From Winogradskyella psychrotolerans (GTDB lineage Bacteria; Bacteroidota; Bacteroidia; Flavobacteriales; Flavobacteriaceae), in assembly GCF_018860545.1 (NCBI RefSeq), contig NZ_JAHKPN010000039.1:124001-188000 (forward strand): DNA of 64,000 nucleotides, read 5' to 3'. The position numbers were made by a program, and so were the translations under genes. Below, in pieces: positions 1 through 8,240 of the stretch (position 1 is its first letter; each line of letters begins with the position of its first letter). Below the pieces are notes generated by a model. The model was not told the DNA's origin. It saw only the letters and a list, made by a program, of their open reading frames with translations, and did no database searches.

Positions 1-846
1 GCTGTTAATGCAGATAATGCAGAAGCACTGGGGGACTATGGGGCGACTAAAGTACTTTTAGTAAATGACGAGTCCTTAAAAGCATTTAATGCCAAAAAAT
101 ATGCAGCTATTATAGAAAGCGCAGCAAAAAATGAAGATTCAAAAGTGGTGGTGGTTAGTGCAAGTGCAGATAGTAAATATGTAGCACCATTGGTAGCCGT
201 AGGTTTAAATGCAGGTTATGTGTCTAATGTTATAGCTGCACCATCTAATGTGTCTCCATTTACAGTAAAACATTCAGCATTTACAAATAAGGCATTTGCT
301 AATACAGAAATAACTACCGACGTAAAAATTGTTGGTTTATCTAATAATTCATTCGGATTGGTAGCATCTGAAGGTAGTGCTTCAGTAGAGGATTTTTCTC
401 CTTCAATTCCAGAATCTGGAGTTACTGTAGAGTCTGTAGATAAAGCGACTGACAAAGTGAGTATTGCTGATGCAGAAATTGTTGTTTCAGGAGGAAGAGG
501 ATTAAAAGGTCCTGAAAATTGGGGAATGATAGAAGAACTTGCAGACGTTTTAGGAGCAGCAACAGCTTGTTCTAAACCCGTTTCAGATTTAGGGTGGAGG
601 CCTCATAGCGAGCACGTTGGGCAAACAGGAAAACCTGTAGCGTCTAATTTATATATTGCTATTGGTATTTCTGGGGCAATTCAGCACTTAGCAGGGATTA
701 ATTCATCGAAAGTAAAAGTGGTGATCAATACAGATCCAGAAGCGCCATTTTTTAAGGCTGCAGATTATGGAGTTGTAGGTGATGCATTTGAAGTTGTGCC
801 AAAATTAATTGAAAAATTAAAGGCTTTTAAAGCTGCAAACGCATAA
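1..846 (+). CDS. etfA: Electron transfer flavoprotein alpha subunit, 5' truncated by window edge
   Basis: The frame is open from base 1, so the start lies upstream of the window; 281 residues are visible. EtfA binds FAD and passes electrons from acyl-CoA dehydrogenases to ETF:quinone oxidoreductase. The C-terminal FAD domain is clear: GWRPHSEHVGQTGKPV, then GISGAIQHLAGI and INTDPEAPFFKAADYGVVGD, the classical EtfA run. Length and motifs point to an intact C-terminus. etfB is probably just upstream, but this cannot be seen. The truncation is only the window boundary and is not evidence of a pseudogene. Confidence 0.95.
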   Translation, partial: AVNADNAEALGDYGATKVLLVNDESLKAFNAKKYAAIIESAAKNEDSKVVVVSASADSKYVAPLVAVGLNAGYVSNVIAAPSNVSPFTVKHSAFTNKAFANTEITTDVKIVGLSNNSFGLVASEGSASVEDFSPSIPESGVTVESVDKATDKVSIADAEIVVSGGRGLKGPENWGMIEELADVLGAATACSKPVSDLGWRPHSEHVGQTGKPVASNLYIAIGISGAIQHLAGINSSKVKVVINTDPEAPFFKAADYGVVGDAFEVVPKLIEKLKAFKAANA

Positions 847-902
847 TTTTATTACCTTGTAGTCTTCAATACTAAATCAGTCTAAAATGATGAGGTATTA
901 AT

Positions 903-1017
903 AAGGACTGTTTAAATTTAGAAGTTCTCTTGATCACTTGCGTTTTATCGAAAGTATCAAGAAAATTAACCAAATCTGCGCAATGCAGTTGGTAAAGTCC
1001 AAATTTAAACAGTTCTT
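903..1017 (+). ncRNA. Candidate structured RNA: three-way junction between etfA and the nuclease gene
   Basis: Bases 903-919 pair with 1001-1017 in a 17-bp stem with a single G-U wobble (G906-U1014). Inside are two hairpins: 928-934 with 956-962 (TCTTGAT/ATCAAGA), and 969-979 with 985-993 (ACCAA and CTGC against GCAG and TTGGT). The wobble is allowed only if the plus strand is transcribed; the minus strand would have a C-A mismatch. No known family was recognised. It could be a leader of the downstream gene, a processed small RNA or a palindromic mobile element remnant. Confidence 0.4.
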
Positions 1018-1032
1018 TGTGTTTTATAAATT

Positions 1033-1650
1033 ATGAGTTTAGTTCGTTTAAATATAAAAGGCATTTCTTACAGTCAAACCCAGAATGGTGCCTACGCTTT
1101 AATACTTAATGAAGTTGATGGTGACCGAAAGTTGCCTATAGTTATAGGTGCTTTTGAAGCGCAATCTATTGCTATTGCTTTAGAAAAGGAAATTCGTCCT
1201 CCACGTCCTTTAACTCACGATTTATTCAAAAACTTCTCAGACCGTTTCGATATTGTTGTGAAGCAAGTTATTATTCATAAGCTAGTTGATGGTGTTTTTT
1301 ACTCTAGTTTAATTTGCGAACGCGATAAAATCGAAGAAATTATTGATGCCAGAACTAGTGATGCAATCGCATTGGCGCTACGTTTTCAGGCACCAATATT
1401 TACCTACAAAAACATATTAGATAAAGCAGGAATCTATCTTAAAGTCAATCCTAAAAAGGAAGATGAAGAAGAACAGGATAGTATACTTGTAGACGACCTT
1501 ATTGTTGAAGAAATTGAAGCAGCATCTGCTGAACAAGAAGGTTATAAAAATAAATCTCTCGAAGAACTCAATGCACTTCTCGAAGAAGCCGTTAATAATG
1601 AAGATTATGAAATGGCTGCTAAGATTAGAGACGAAATTTCTAAACGCTAA
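1033..1650 (+). CDS. Bifunctional nuclease (DUF151) with C-terminal UVR motif
   Basis: A 205-residue protein. Residues 1-150 match the bifunctional nuclease family (DUF151), with the typical LPIVIGAFEAQSIAIAL and ARTSDAIALALR segments. An acidic linker follows, then a UvrB/UvrC-type helical hairpin (LEELNALLEEAVNNEDYEMA, residues about 172-205). Plant and Bacteroidota members have DNase/RNase activity reported for the family; the substrate here is unknown. It lies 16 nt before the nucleoside transporter and is probably co-transcribed with it, which loosely suggests nucleotide recycling. Confidence 0.88.
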   Translation: MSLVRLNIKGISYSQTQNGAYALILNEVDGDRKLPIVIGAFEAQSIAIALEKEIRPPRPLTHDLFKNFSDRFDIVVKQVIIHKLVDGVFYSSLICERDKIEEIIDARTSDAIALALRFQAPIFTYKNILDKAGIYLKVNPKKEDEEEQDSILVDDLIVEEIEAASAEQEGYKNKSLEELNALLEEAVNNEDYEMAAKIRDEISKR

Positions 1651-1666
1651 CTAACACTTTTTACAT

Positions 1667-3379
1667 ATGAATCAGTTTTTCAAGGCTTTTCTGGCTATTT
1701 TTCTTGGACTTTCGTCAATAACAGCTCAGGAACTTGAAAAAACATGGGAGTCAACAACTTCTGATAACAGCTATACGACCTTAGAATTTAAGAAAGGAGA
1801 ATTCAACTTTTCTTCTAATACAGTAGACGATCTAGAAGGCGATTATATGTATCAAAATAATTTATTGGTACTTTATCATAATGATTCTTTAAACTCTATA
1901 AAAAGATATAAAATCACAGAACTTACAGATTCTACACTGGTTTTCTCAGGTAATGAGATGCGTTTTGATTTAGTATCTAAAAAAGATGAAATTATAGTCC
2001 AGTCACAAGATGTTCAAAGTGATATAATACCAAATCAAGGGTTTTCTTTTACCAGTTTATGGAGAGGTATATTAGGAATGGTAACCTTGATATTTATTGC
2101 TTTTTTATTCAGTAGTAATCGTAGAGCTATTAATTGGAAAACGGTGGGCATTGGTTTGCTTTTTCAATTAATCATTGCTATTGGAGTATTAAAAATTGAT
2201 TTTATTAAGTCGGCTTTCGAATTCATTGGTCAAGGATTTATTGAAGTACTTAAGTTTACCCAAGCAGGTAGTGAATTTTTATTTGGAGGCATGTTAGATA
2301 TTGAATCCTTTGGTTTCATTTTTGCGTTTCAAGTATTACCAACCATTATCTTTTTCTCAGCTTTAACTTCAGTCCTTTTCTATTTAGGGTTAATTCAAAA
2401 AGTTGTAAAAGGCATGGGATGGTTATTGTCTAAACTGTTGGGTATTTCTGGTGCAGAAAGTTTAAGTGTTGCAGGTAATATCTTTTTAGGGCAAACGGAA
2501 GCTCCGTTATTAATAAAAGCCTATCTAGAGCGAATGAATAAGTCTGAAATTCTCTTAGTTATGATTGGTGGTATGGCTACTGTAGCAGGAGCTGTTTTAG
2601 CAGCTTACATTGGCTTCTTAGGTGGTGATGATATAGAATTACAATTATTTTATGCTAAGCATTTGTTAGCAGCTTCTGTTATGGCAGCTCCAGGTGCGAT
2701 AGTGATTTCAAAAATATTGTTTCCCCAAACAGAGAAAGTGAATACTGATGTGACCGTATCTCAAGAAAAAATAGGTTCTAATATTTTAGAAGCTATAGCC
2801 AACGGAACAACAGAAGGTTTAAAATTGGCCGTTAATGTAGGGGCAATGCTTTTAGTTTTCGTAGCGTTTATTGCTATGATTAATGGGATTTTAGGAGGTC
2901 TTGCCGGATTTGATGGTATAATAATTGAAAAATGGAATGTCCATTGGCATTTCACATCTCTAAACGAAGTTATTGCAGCAAATACTGTATATGATAGCTT
3001 GTCGTTAGAATTTCTTTTAGGGTATTTATTTGCACCATTAATGTGGTTAATAGGTGTAGCTGGTGAGGATATGGCATTAATGGGGCAATTGCTTGGTATA
3101 AAGCTAGCAGCAAGTGAATTTATCGGATATATTCAGCTGGCAGATTTAAAAAATGCGGCAAGCGCAACGCATCTTACTTATGAGAAGTCGATAATAATGG
3201 CCACGTATATGTTATGTGGTTTTGCCAACTTTGCATCTATAGGAATTCAAATTGGAGGTATTGGTTCTTTAGCACCTGGCCAACGTACCCAATTGTCTAA
3301 ATTTGGTATGAAAGCTTTAATAGGAGGAACGATTGCTTCTCTAATTTCGGCGACTATTGCCGGAATGATTATTGGGTAA
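1667..3379 (+). CDS. CNT-family nucleoside transporter with N-terminal secreted-type domain
   Basis: A 570-residue inner membrane protein. Residues 1-20 look like a signal peptide ending in ITAQ. Residues about 21-120 form a small beta-rich domain (TLEFKKGEFNFSS, GDYMYQNNLLVLY), resembling a lipocalin-like fold. From about residue 130 it is a concentrative nucleoside transporter with multiple membrane segments and the family motifs GQTEAPLLIKAYL and TYMLCGFANFASIGIQIGG. CNT proteins import nucleosides with Na+ or H+. The periplasmic N-terminal domain is absent from E. coli NupC (about 400 residues). Confidence 0.9.
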   Translation: MNQFFKAFLAIFLGLSSITAQELEKTWESTTSDNSYTTLEFKKGEFNFSSNTVDDLEGDYMYQNNLLVLYHNDSLNSIKRYKITELTDSTLVFSGNEMRFDLVSKKDEIIVQSQDVQSDIIPNQGFSFTSLWRGILGMVTLIFIAFLFSSNRRAINWKTVGIGLLFQLIIAIGVLKIDFIKSAFEFIGQGFIEVLKFTQAGSEFLFGGMLDIESFGFIFAFQVLPTIIFFSALTSVLFYLGLIQKVVKGMGWLLSKLLGISGAESLSVAGNIFLGQTEAPLLIKAYLERMNKSEILLVMIGGMATVAGAVLAAYIGFLGGDDIELQLFYAKHLLAASVMAAPGAIVISKILFPQTEKVNTDVTVSQEKIGSNILEAIANGTTEGLKLAVNVGAMLLVFVAFIAMINGILGGLAGFDGIIIEKWNVHWHFTSLNEVIAANTVYDSLSLEFLLGYLFAPLMWLIGVAGEDMALMGQLLGIKLAASEFIGYIQLADLKNAASATHLTYEKSIIMATYMLCGFANFASIGIQIGGIGSLAPGQRTQLSKFGMKALIGGTIASLISATIAGMIIG

Positions 3380-3448
3380 CTAACATGTTCTTGAGAAAAC
3401 AAGAATCTCATCAATACTAGTTAAGTTAATAACTTTATAATATATAGT

Positions 3449-3484
3449 AGAGCTTCAAATATAAATTTTTGAAGCTTTTTTTTA
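3449..3484 (+). terminator. Intrinsic terminator after the nucleoside transporter
   Basis: AGCTTCAAA pairs with TTTGAAGCT around a short A/T loop and is followed by a run of T. It ends the nuclease-transporter unit. Confidence 0.8.
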
Positions 3485-3499
3485 TTTTCGTACTCTGAT

Positions 3500-3540
3500 A
3501 TGCTGAACTTCTATCTGCTTACAACCAGATGTTTCAGCAT
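3500..3540 (+). repeat. Interrupted palindrome of the ATGCTGAA/TTCAGCAT type
   Basis: ATGCTGAA (3500-3507) is the inverse of TTCAGCAT (3533-3540), and an inner ATCTG/CAGAT pair sits at 3513-3517 and 3526-3530. From memory, ATGCTGAAC...GTTTCAGCATCTC elements are dispersed in intergenic regions of many Flavobacteriaceae. This copy seems to carry about 20 extra bases in its loop. No terminator T-run follows. Confidence 0.45.
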
Positions 3541-3576
3541 CTCATCCAAATATAATTTCAGTTTAATTTAATAAGA

Positions 3577-3594
3577 TTTCTGCCTTCGCAGGAA
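3577..3594 (+). repeat. Short hairpin repeat directly before thyA start
   Basis: TTTCTGC-CTTC-GCAGGAA forms a 7-bp stem ending 5 nt before the thyA ATG, so it covers the translation initiation region. It resembles the CCTGC/GCAGG hairpin at 61177-61190. It may affect ribosome access or simply be a dispersed repeat. Confidence 0.45.
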
Positions 3595-3599
3595 GTAAT

Positions 3600-4424
3600 A
3601 TGAAACAATATCACGACTTAGTAAAATACGTTTTAGCGGAAGGCAACGAAAAAGGAGATAGAACAGGAACAGGAACTAAAAGTGTTTTTGGGTATCAAAT
3701 GCGTTTTGATTTAAGTAAAGGTTTCCCGATGGTAACCACTAAAAAATTACACTTAAAATCTATTATATACGAATTGTTATGGTTTCTAAAAGGGGATACC
3801 AACACGAAATACCTAACCGAAAACGGAGTAAGAATCTGGAACGAATGGGCAGATGAAAATGGAGACCTTGGACCCGTTTATGGTCATCAATGGAGAAACT
3901 GGGCTAGTGAAGATATTGATCAGGTTAAAGAAGTCATTCAAACCTTGAAAAATAATCCAAACAGTCGCAGAATGTTGGTTTCTGCTTGGAATCCTTCGGT
4001 TTTACCAGACAACTCAAAGTCATTTTCTCAGAATGTAGCGAATGGAAAAGCAGCATTACCACCTTGTCATGCCTTTTTTCAGTTTTATGTTGCTGACGGT
4101 AAATTATCGTGTCAACTCTACCAACGTAGTGCAGACATTTTTTTAGGAGTGCCATTTAATATTGCGTCTTATGCCTTGTTCACGATGATGATGGCACAGG
4201 TTTGTGGGTTTGAAGCTGGTGATTTTATCCACACATTTGGTGATGCTCATATTTACAATAACCATTTAGAGCAACTAGAATTACAATTGTCTAGAGAACC
4301 AAGACCACTGCCAAAAATGATTTTGAATCCTGAAATTAAAGATATTTTCGATTTCAAATTTGAAGATTTTACATTGGAAGACTATAATCCGCATCCTCAT
4401 ATAAAAGGTAAAGTTGCCGTTTAA
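3600..4424 (+). CDS. thyA: Thymidylate synthase
   Basis: A 274-residue cytosolic enzyme that methylates dUMP to dTMP using methylene-tetrahydrofolate and releases dihydrofolate. The phosphate-binding RTGTGTKS (Arg21), the active-site [10 protein letters not shown] (Cys156), [17 protein letters not shown] and GDAHIYNNH are all present. Length is normal for the family. Dihydrofolate is recycled by the DHFR encoded about 1.1 kb downstream. The start ATG is the only sensible one for the family N-terminus. Confidence 0.97.
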   Translation: MKQYHDLVKYVLAEGNEKGDRTGTGTKSVFGYQMRFDLSKGFPMVTTKKLHLKSIIYELLWFLKGDTNTKYLTENGVRIWNEWADENGDLGPVYGHQWRNWASEDIDQVKEVIQTLKNNPNSRRMLVSAWNPSVLPDNSKSFSQNVANGKAALPPCHAFFQFYVADGKLSCQLYQRSADIFLGVPFNIASYALFTMMMAQVCGFEAGDFIHTFGDAHIYNNHLEQLELQLSREPRPLPKMILNPEIKDIFDFKFEDFTLEDYNPHPHIKGKVAV

Positions 4425-4433
4425 ATCTATAGA

Positions 4434-4847
4434 ATGAAGTATTTCGCAATTGTATTCACGTTTTTATGTGGCGTGTTATTAAGTGCCCAAGAGAAAGAAT
4501 ATATAACATATCCTGTTTACAGAGGTTGTCACCAAGAATTAAGTTTTGAAGAGACGAAGCAATGTACTTCAGATAAAATTATAGATTATATCAAAGTGAG
4601 TTTTAATTATGAACTCGCAGATAAAGTTTTTCCAACGGAATTAACCACTCAATTTCATGTAGAATTTACCATCAATAAAAAAGGTAGAACAGAGCAAATT
4701 AATGTCAAAGCGCATCATAAAGCGATTGCTGTAGATGTTATTCAGCTCATAAAACGAATGCCAAAATTTAAGGCACCAGGCACCACTAATGGAGAAGCTG
4801 TTGATACACATTTTAGTGCTTTAATGACGGTTAGGTTATTAGGGTAA
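4434..4847 (+). CDS. Secreted protein with TonB C-terminal-like fold
   Basis: A 137-residue protein with a signal peptide (residues 1-18, cleavage near LSAQ) and two cysteines (GCHQELSFEETKQC). The C-terminal part, VEFTINKKGRTEQINVKAHH...PKFKAPGTTNGEAV, follows the pattern of the TonB C-terminal domain used in Bacteroidota energy transducer proteins. It lacks a proline-rich linker, so it is unlikely to be a working TonB. It begins 9 nt after thyA and is probably co-transcribed. Function unknown. Confidence 0.65.
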   Translation: MKYFAIVFTFLCGVLLSAQEKEYITYPVYRGCHQELSFEETKQCTSDKIIDYIKVSFNYELADKVFPTELTTQFHVEFTINKKGRTEQINVKAHHKAIAVDVIQLIKRMPKFKAPGTTNGEAVDTHFSALMTVRLLG

Positions 4848-4854
4848 AATAAAA

Positions 4855-4886
4855 AGCGACTCAAAATGAATTGAGACGCTTTTATT
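4855..4886 (+). terminator. Terminator after the thyA unit
   Basis: AGCGACTCAA and TTGAGACGCT form a stem with one internal mismatch, followed by TTTATT. It sits between convergent genes and may act for both. Confidence 0.7.
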
Positions 4887-4910
4887 AATGTCTTTGTTTA
4901 TAGAAATATT

Positions 4911-5207
4911 CTATAAATTGATCACACAGTTTTCCGCACCTGCAAATTCGTTAAATGCATAAGCATCTGCTTGATCATCATTGGTATACGCACCATCCAC
5001 AAGGTATCTAAATTCATAAGAATTATCACTTGGTAAGTCAACTGTACCTTTAAAGGTTCCGTTTTTTAATTTCTTCAGTTCAGTAGCTTCAGTATTCCAC
5101 TCGTTAAAGCTTCCAACAACTGCTACACTTTTTGCCTCTTCTGCAGGCACAGAAAATGTTACCTTACAAACGGGCTTACTTTTTAAATACTGTTTTTTAA
5201 TTGCCAT
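4911..5207 (-). CDS. Isoamylase early-set (CBM48-like) domain protein
   Basis: A 98-residue protein starting at MAIKKQYLKSKP. An upstream in-frame start at 5261 would lie upstream of the -7 promoter box and is rejected. The core (KVTFSVPAEEAKSVAVVGSFNEWN, then a YEFRYLVDG strand and NDDQADAYAFNEFAGAENCVI) is the glycogen-recognition E-set fold found in branching enzymes and AMPK beta subunits. It stands alone with no catalytic domain. A role in glycan binding or as a regulatory partner is inference. Confidence 0.82.
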   Translation of the reverse strand: MAIKKQYLKSKPVCKVTFSVPAEEAKSVAVVGSFNEWNTEATELKKLKNGTFKGTVDLPSDNSYEFRYLVDGAYTNDDQADAYAFNEFAGAENCVINL

Positions 5208-5239
5208 AATAATATAAAATATAAATTTATGTATACATA

Positions 5240-5247
5240 CAAAAGTA
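5240..5247 (-). promoter_or_regulatory. -7 promoter box for the E-set gene
   Basis: TACTTTTG on the minus strand matches TAnnTTTG and lies 32 nt upstream of the chosen ATG. No clear TTG -33 element was found. Confidence 0.5.
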
Positions 5248-5478
5248 TAAAAGAAAAGCACAAAAAATATCGATTAAATACCTAAAAACTAAATAATTAT
5301 CGATTTCTTAATATTGTAATTATTTTTTGTTATTGAATGTAAATTATAAACACTTAATTTATGGGATTAATAACAATGTATTCATTTGCTTCATCACTGA
5401 TAATCAGCAATATCGTTTTCTCGAAAGACGATGTAATAAACTCTTAAATTCGCGATGGAGATTTACTAAAAAAACAAG

Positions 5479-5486
5479 TATCTTTA
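5479..5486 (+). promoter_or_regulatory. Probable -7 box for the 2TM-DHFR gene
   Basis: TATCTTTA differs from TAnnTTTG at the last base and sits 18 nt before the ATG. The rest of 5248-5478 is AT-rich with a weak hairpin at 5412-5432 (ATCGTTTT/AAGACGAT). I see no credible gene there. Confidence 0.35.
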
Positions 5487-5504
5487 TCTTATTAAATTAC
5501 AATT

Positions 5505-6437
5505 ATGTTTAGTAAGAAAAAACAAGTATCCTCAATAGATAAAGACCAATTAGAGCTCATTGAAAATGCGCAAAAACGCATCAAACAAAAGAAGCGATTA
5601 TATATTCATTTTGTGATTTTTTTAATAGGTGCTGTCTTTTTAATTGTAGCGAATACCGTTTTAGGTATCGGTAAGGATTTTAAAATTGCAGGTATTAATT
5701 GGTTTGTTTATGCCATTTTTGCTTGGTTATTTTTATTTATCTATCATTTTATTACGGTGTTTATCACCCATAAATTTATGGGTAAGGATTGGGAGAAACA
5801 ACAACTAGAAAAACTAGTAAATCAACAAGAATTGCGCATTGATAAGTTAAAGCAGAACTTTGTAAAAGAGGAAACTAAAATTGCTCAGACACAAGCGTAT
5901 ACTGAAGCAACAGACAATGCAATTAGTGATCAAAAAAAAAAGACCTCTGAGTTAACAATTATCGTGGCTGCAGGAGAAAATAATGCTATTGGTAAAGACA
6001 ATGATTTAATTTGGCATCTAAGTGATGATCTGAAACGCTTTAAATCTTTAACAAACGGTCATCATATTATTATGGGACGAAAAACGTTTGAGAGCTTTCC
6101 TAAACCCTTACCTAATAGAACTCATATTGTCATTACGAGACAAAGAGATTATAAAGTTCCAAGTGGTGTAATCGTCGTTAACTCGCTAGATGATGCGTTG
6201 GATGCTGCTAGGTTAGATAAACAGCCTTTTATTATTGGTGGTGGTGAAATCTATAAGCAGTCGATGTCTTTTGTGGACAAGCTTGAAATTACTCGCGTAC
6301 ATGCTGACTTCGAAAATGCCGACACGTTTTTTCCAGAAATAGATGAAACGAAATGGCAAGAAATTAGTAGAACTGCTCATGATGCTGATGAAAAACATAA
6401 ATTTGCTTTTTCTTTTATTACCTATGTGAAGAAGTAG
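5505..6437 (+). CDS. folA: Dihydrofolate reductase fused to an N-terminal 2TM membrane domain
   Basis: A 310-residue protein. Residues about 30-55 and 64-88 are two hydrophobic helices (2TM domain), followed by a charged coiled-coil-like segment (EKQQLEKLVNQQELRIDKLK). Residues about 149-310 are a complete DHFR: VAAGENNAIGKDNDLIWHLS, active-site acid at Asp174/175, IIMGRKTFESFP, and the GGGEIYKQ cofactor loop. It reduces dihydrofolate with NADPH, closing the cycle with ThyA. The frame is continuous, so the protein is predicted to be tethered to the inner membrane. In related genomes the 2TM and DHFR parts can be separate genes, to my recollection. Confidence 0.9.
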   Translation: MFSKKKQVSSIDKDQLELIENAQKRIKQKKRLYIHFVIFLIGAVFLIVANTVLGIGKDFKIAGINWFVYAIFAWLFLFIYHFITVFITHKFMGKDWEKQQLEKLVNQQELRIDKLKQNFVKEETKIAQTQAYTEATDNAISDQKKKTSELTIIVAAGENNAIGKDNDLIWHLSDDLKRFKSLTNGHHIIMGRKTFESFPKPLPNRTHIVITRQRDYKVPSGVIVVNSLDDALDAARLDKQPFIIGGGEIYKQSMSFVDKLEITRVHADFENADTFFPEIDETKWQEISRTAHDADEKHKFAFSFITYVKK

Positions 6438-6488
6438 AAATTTATTACGTTTAGATACTGTATTTTCTAAAATTAATGCAAAACAAAA

Positions 6489-6520
6489 CACCCTAACTAA
6501 AATATAGTTAGGGTGTTTTT
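6489..6520. terminator. Bidirectional terminator between folA and metK
   Basis: CACCCTAACTA pairs perfectly with TAGTTAGGGTG. TTTTT follows on the plus strand and a T-rich tract on the minus strand, so it can serve both convergent genes. Confidence 0.85.
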
Positions 6521-6543
6521 ATGATCTATTATGATGACGCTTA

Positions 6544-7797
6544 CTAAATTTCAAAAGCAGCTTTTACCTTATCAACATAATCTAATTTTTCCCAAGTAAA
6601 TAACTCTACATCTAAAGTAATAGGAGCTCCATTAGGTTGTTGGAATGTTTTGGTAACTGTTTCATGTTGTCGTCCCATGTGTCCATATGCAGCAGTTTCG
6701 CTATACATTGGCTGACGCAATTTTAAACGCTCTTCAATAAACGCAGGTCGCATATCAAATAGGCTTTCAACAGTTTTTGCAATTTCACCATCAGTTAAGT
6801 TAAAATGACAAGTTCCATACGTGTCAATAAAAATACCCATTGGTTTAGCAACACCAATAGCATAAGAAACTTGCACTAAAACTTGGTCACATAAACCTGC
6901 GGCCACTAAATTCTTTGCAATATGTCTTGTAGCATAAGCCGCACTACGATCTACTTTACTTGGATCTTTTCCTGAAAACGCTCCACCTCCGTGTGCACCT
7001 TTTCCTCCGTACGTATCAACAATAATTTTACGACCTGTTAACCCTGTATCTCCATGTGGACCTCCAATAACAAATTTTCCTGTTGGATTAATATGGTAAG
7101 TTATATCATCATTAAATAAGTGTTGAATATGCTCTGGCAACTTAGCAATAACTCGAGGTATTAATATTTCAATTATATCTTTTCTAATCTTGGCCAACAT
7201 CACGTCATCAGCATCAAACTCATCATGTTGTGTAGAAACTACGATAGCATCAATGCGTTGCGGTGTATTATCATCACTATATTCAATAGTGACCTGACTT
7301 TTAGAATCCGGTCTCAAATACGTGATATCTTTATTCTCACGACGTAACTCCGCTAATTCTTTTAAAATTATATGCGATAAGTCTAAAGCTAAAGGCATAA
7401 AATTTTCAGTTTCGTTGGTAGCGTAACCAAACATCATACCTTGGTCACCTGCACCTTGCTCTTCTTTAGTAGCTCTATCAACACCACGGTTAATTTCTTC
7501 TGATTGCTCATGGATTGCAGATAAAACTCCACAAGAGTTACCATCAAACATATAGGCGCTTTTTGTGTAACCTATTTTGTTTATAGTGTCTCTCGCAATT
7601 TTTTGAACATCTAAATAGGTGTTAGAATTCACTTCACCTGCAAGAATAACCTGTCCTGTAGTTACTAAAGTTTCACATGCAACTTTAGATTCTGGATCAA
7701 AAGCTAAAAAGTTATCGATTAGAGCATCACTAATTTGATCTGCTACTTTGTCTGGGTGACCTTCAGAAACACTCTCTGAAGTAAATAAATATGGCAT
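6544..7797 (-). CDS. metK: S-adenosylmethionine synthetase
   Basis: A 417-residue cytosolic enzyme making SAM from methionine and ATP. Signatures: [20 protein letters not shown] at the N-terminus, the methionine/ATP loop [12 protein letters not shown], and the P-loop-like [19 protein letters not shown]. It is longer than E. coli MetK (384), with extra residues around 165-235, usual for Bacteroidota. Its 5' leader carries a SAM-II-like riboswitch (7875-7949), giving feedback control by the product. It feeds the SAM users queA and rlmN also in this window. Confidence 0.97.
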   Translation of the reverse strand: MPYLFTSESVSEGHPDKVADQISDALIDNFLAFDPESKVACETLVTTGQVILAGEVNSNTYLDVQKIARDTINKIGYTKSAYMFDGNSCGVLSAIHEQSEEINRGVDRATKEEQGAGDQGMMFGYATNETENFMPLALDLSHIILKELAELRRENKDITYLRPDSKSQVTIEYSDDNTPQRIDAIVVSTQHDEFDADDVMLAKIRKDIIEILIPRVIAKLPEHIQHLFNDDITYHINPTGKFVIGGPHGDTGLTGRKIIVDTYGGKGAHGGGAFSGKDPSKVDRSAAYATRHIAKNLVAAGLCDQVLVQVSYAIGVAKPMGIFIDTYGTCHFNLTDGEIAKTVESLFDMRPAFIEERLKLRQPMYSETAAYGHMGRQHETVTKTFQQPNGAPITLDVELFTWEKLDYVDKVKAAFEI

Positions 7798-7874
7798 AAG
7801 TCCTATGTTTAGGTTATATTAATTTATAGAAAAAAAATTCAGATTGCTTGGTCGCCAGAGAAGTTGTAAACTTA

Positions 7875-7949
7875 CTGCTTTAGCATTTTTTGTTTCAGCT
7901 AAATTTTAATTCAGCGTCAGAGGTTGCAATCAGATCAAATTTTTCCTCT
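7875..7949 (-). ncRNA. SAM-II-like riboswitch (long-loop form) in the metK leader
   Basis: On the minus strand AGAGG (7949-7945) pairs with CCTCT (7923-7919), forming P1. Its loop contains ATTTGATCTGATTGCAA, resembling the SAM-II core (GAUUU...UUGCA). Downstream ATGCTAAAGCAG (7886-7875) carries the SAM-II GCUAAA element. It can form the pseudoknot: GCA (7927-7925) with TGC (7885-7883), and CTG (7933-7931) with CAG (7877-7875). The loop between holds an extra hairpin GCTGAAT/ATTTAGC, as in long-loop variants. It ends 77 nt before the metK ATG. The SAM-I (S-box) consensus fits worse. Confidence 0.68.
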
Positions 7950-7963
7950 CAATTTTGAGGCTA

Positions 7964-7971
7964 CAAAAGTA
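7964..7971 (-). promoter_or_regulatory. metK promoter -7 box
   Basis: TACTTTTG on the minus strand matches TAnnTTTG exactly and places the transcript start a few bases before the riboswitch P1 arm. The rest of the 7798-8240 gap holds no gene. 7972-8216 is AT-rich with nothing recognisable. Confidence 0.6.
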
Positions 7972-8216
7972 GAAAAATTATATGTAAAGTCATTTTATTT
8001 AAGTTTTTTTATGATTTAATTTTTAGGCTTGACCTATTTTGAATACATTTTTCGGGCATAAAACTCAAGTCTATATTGAGATTTTACAGCTATAAATGAG
8101 GATATTAGCACGTTTTATATCCTAAGTGTTTTTTGAAATGGTCTAATTATGTCCTTTAATTTTGTGATTTCAATTTCTAAATAGATGTTTTTTAGGTTTC
8201 TATAAGGATTAGATGT

Positions 8217-8224
8217 TATTTTTG
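8217..8224 (+). promoter_or_regulatory. Probable -7 box for the alginate lyase gene
   Basis: TATTTTTG matches TAnnTTTG and lies 16 nt upstream of the ATG, implying a very short leader. No TTG -33 element was evident. Confidence 0.45.
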
Positions 8225-8240
8225 TAAAAAAAAATGAACT

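Noticed and set aside
1..144. etfA as a pseudogene lacking its start
   Set aside because: The frame is open to base 1; truncation is the window edge.
5327..5512. 61-codon frame before the DHFR gene
   Set aside because: No recognisable composition or family, lies in AT-rich leader DNA and overlaps the DHFR start region; most likely chance.
7875..7949. SAM-I (S-box) riboswitch for the metK leader
   Set aside because: Some S-box-like words occur (GCAACC, TGCTAA), but the four-way junction and kink-turn sequence are missing; the SAM-II pattern fits better.
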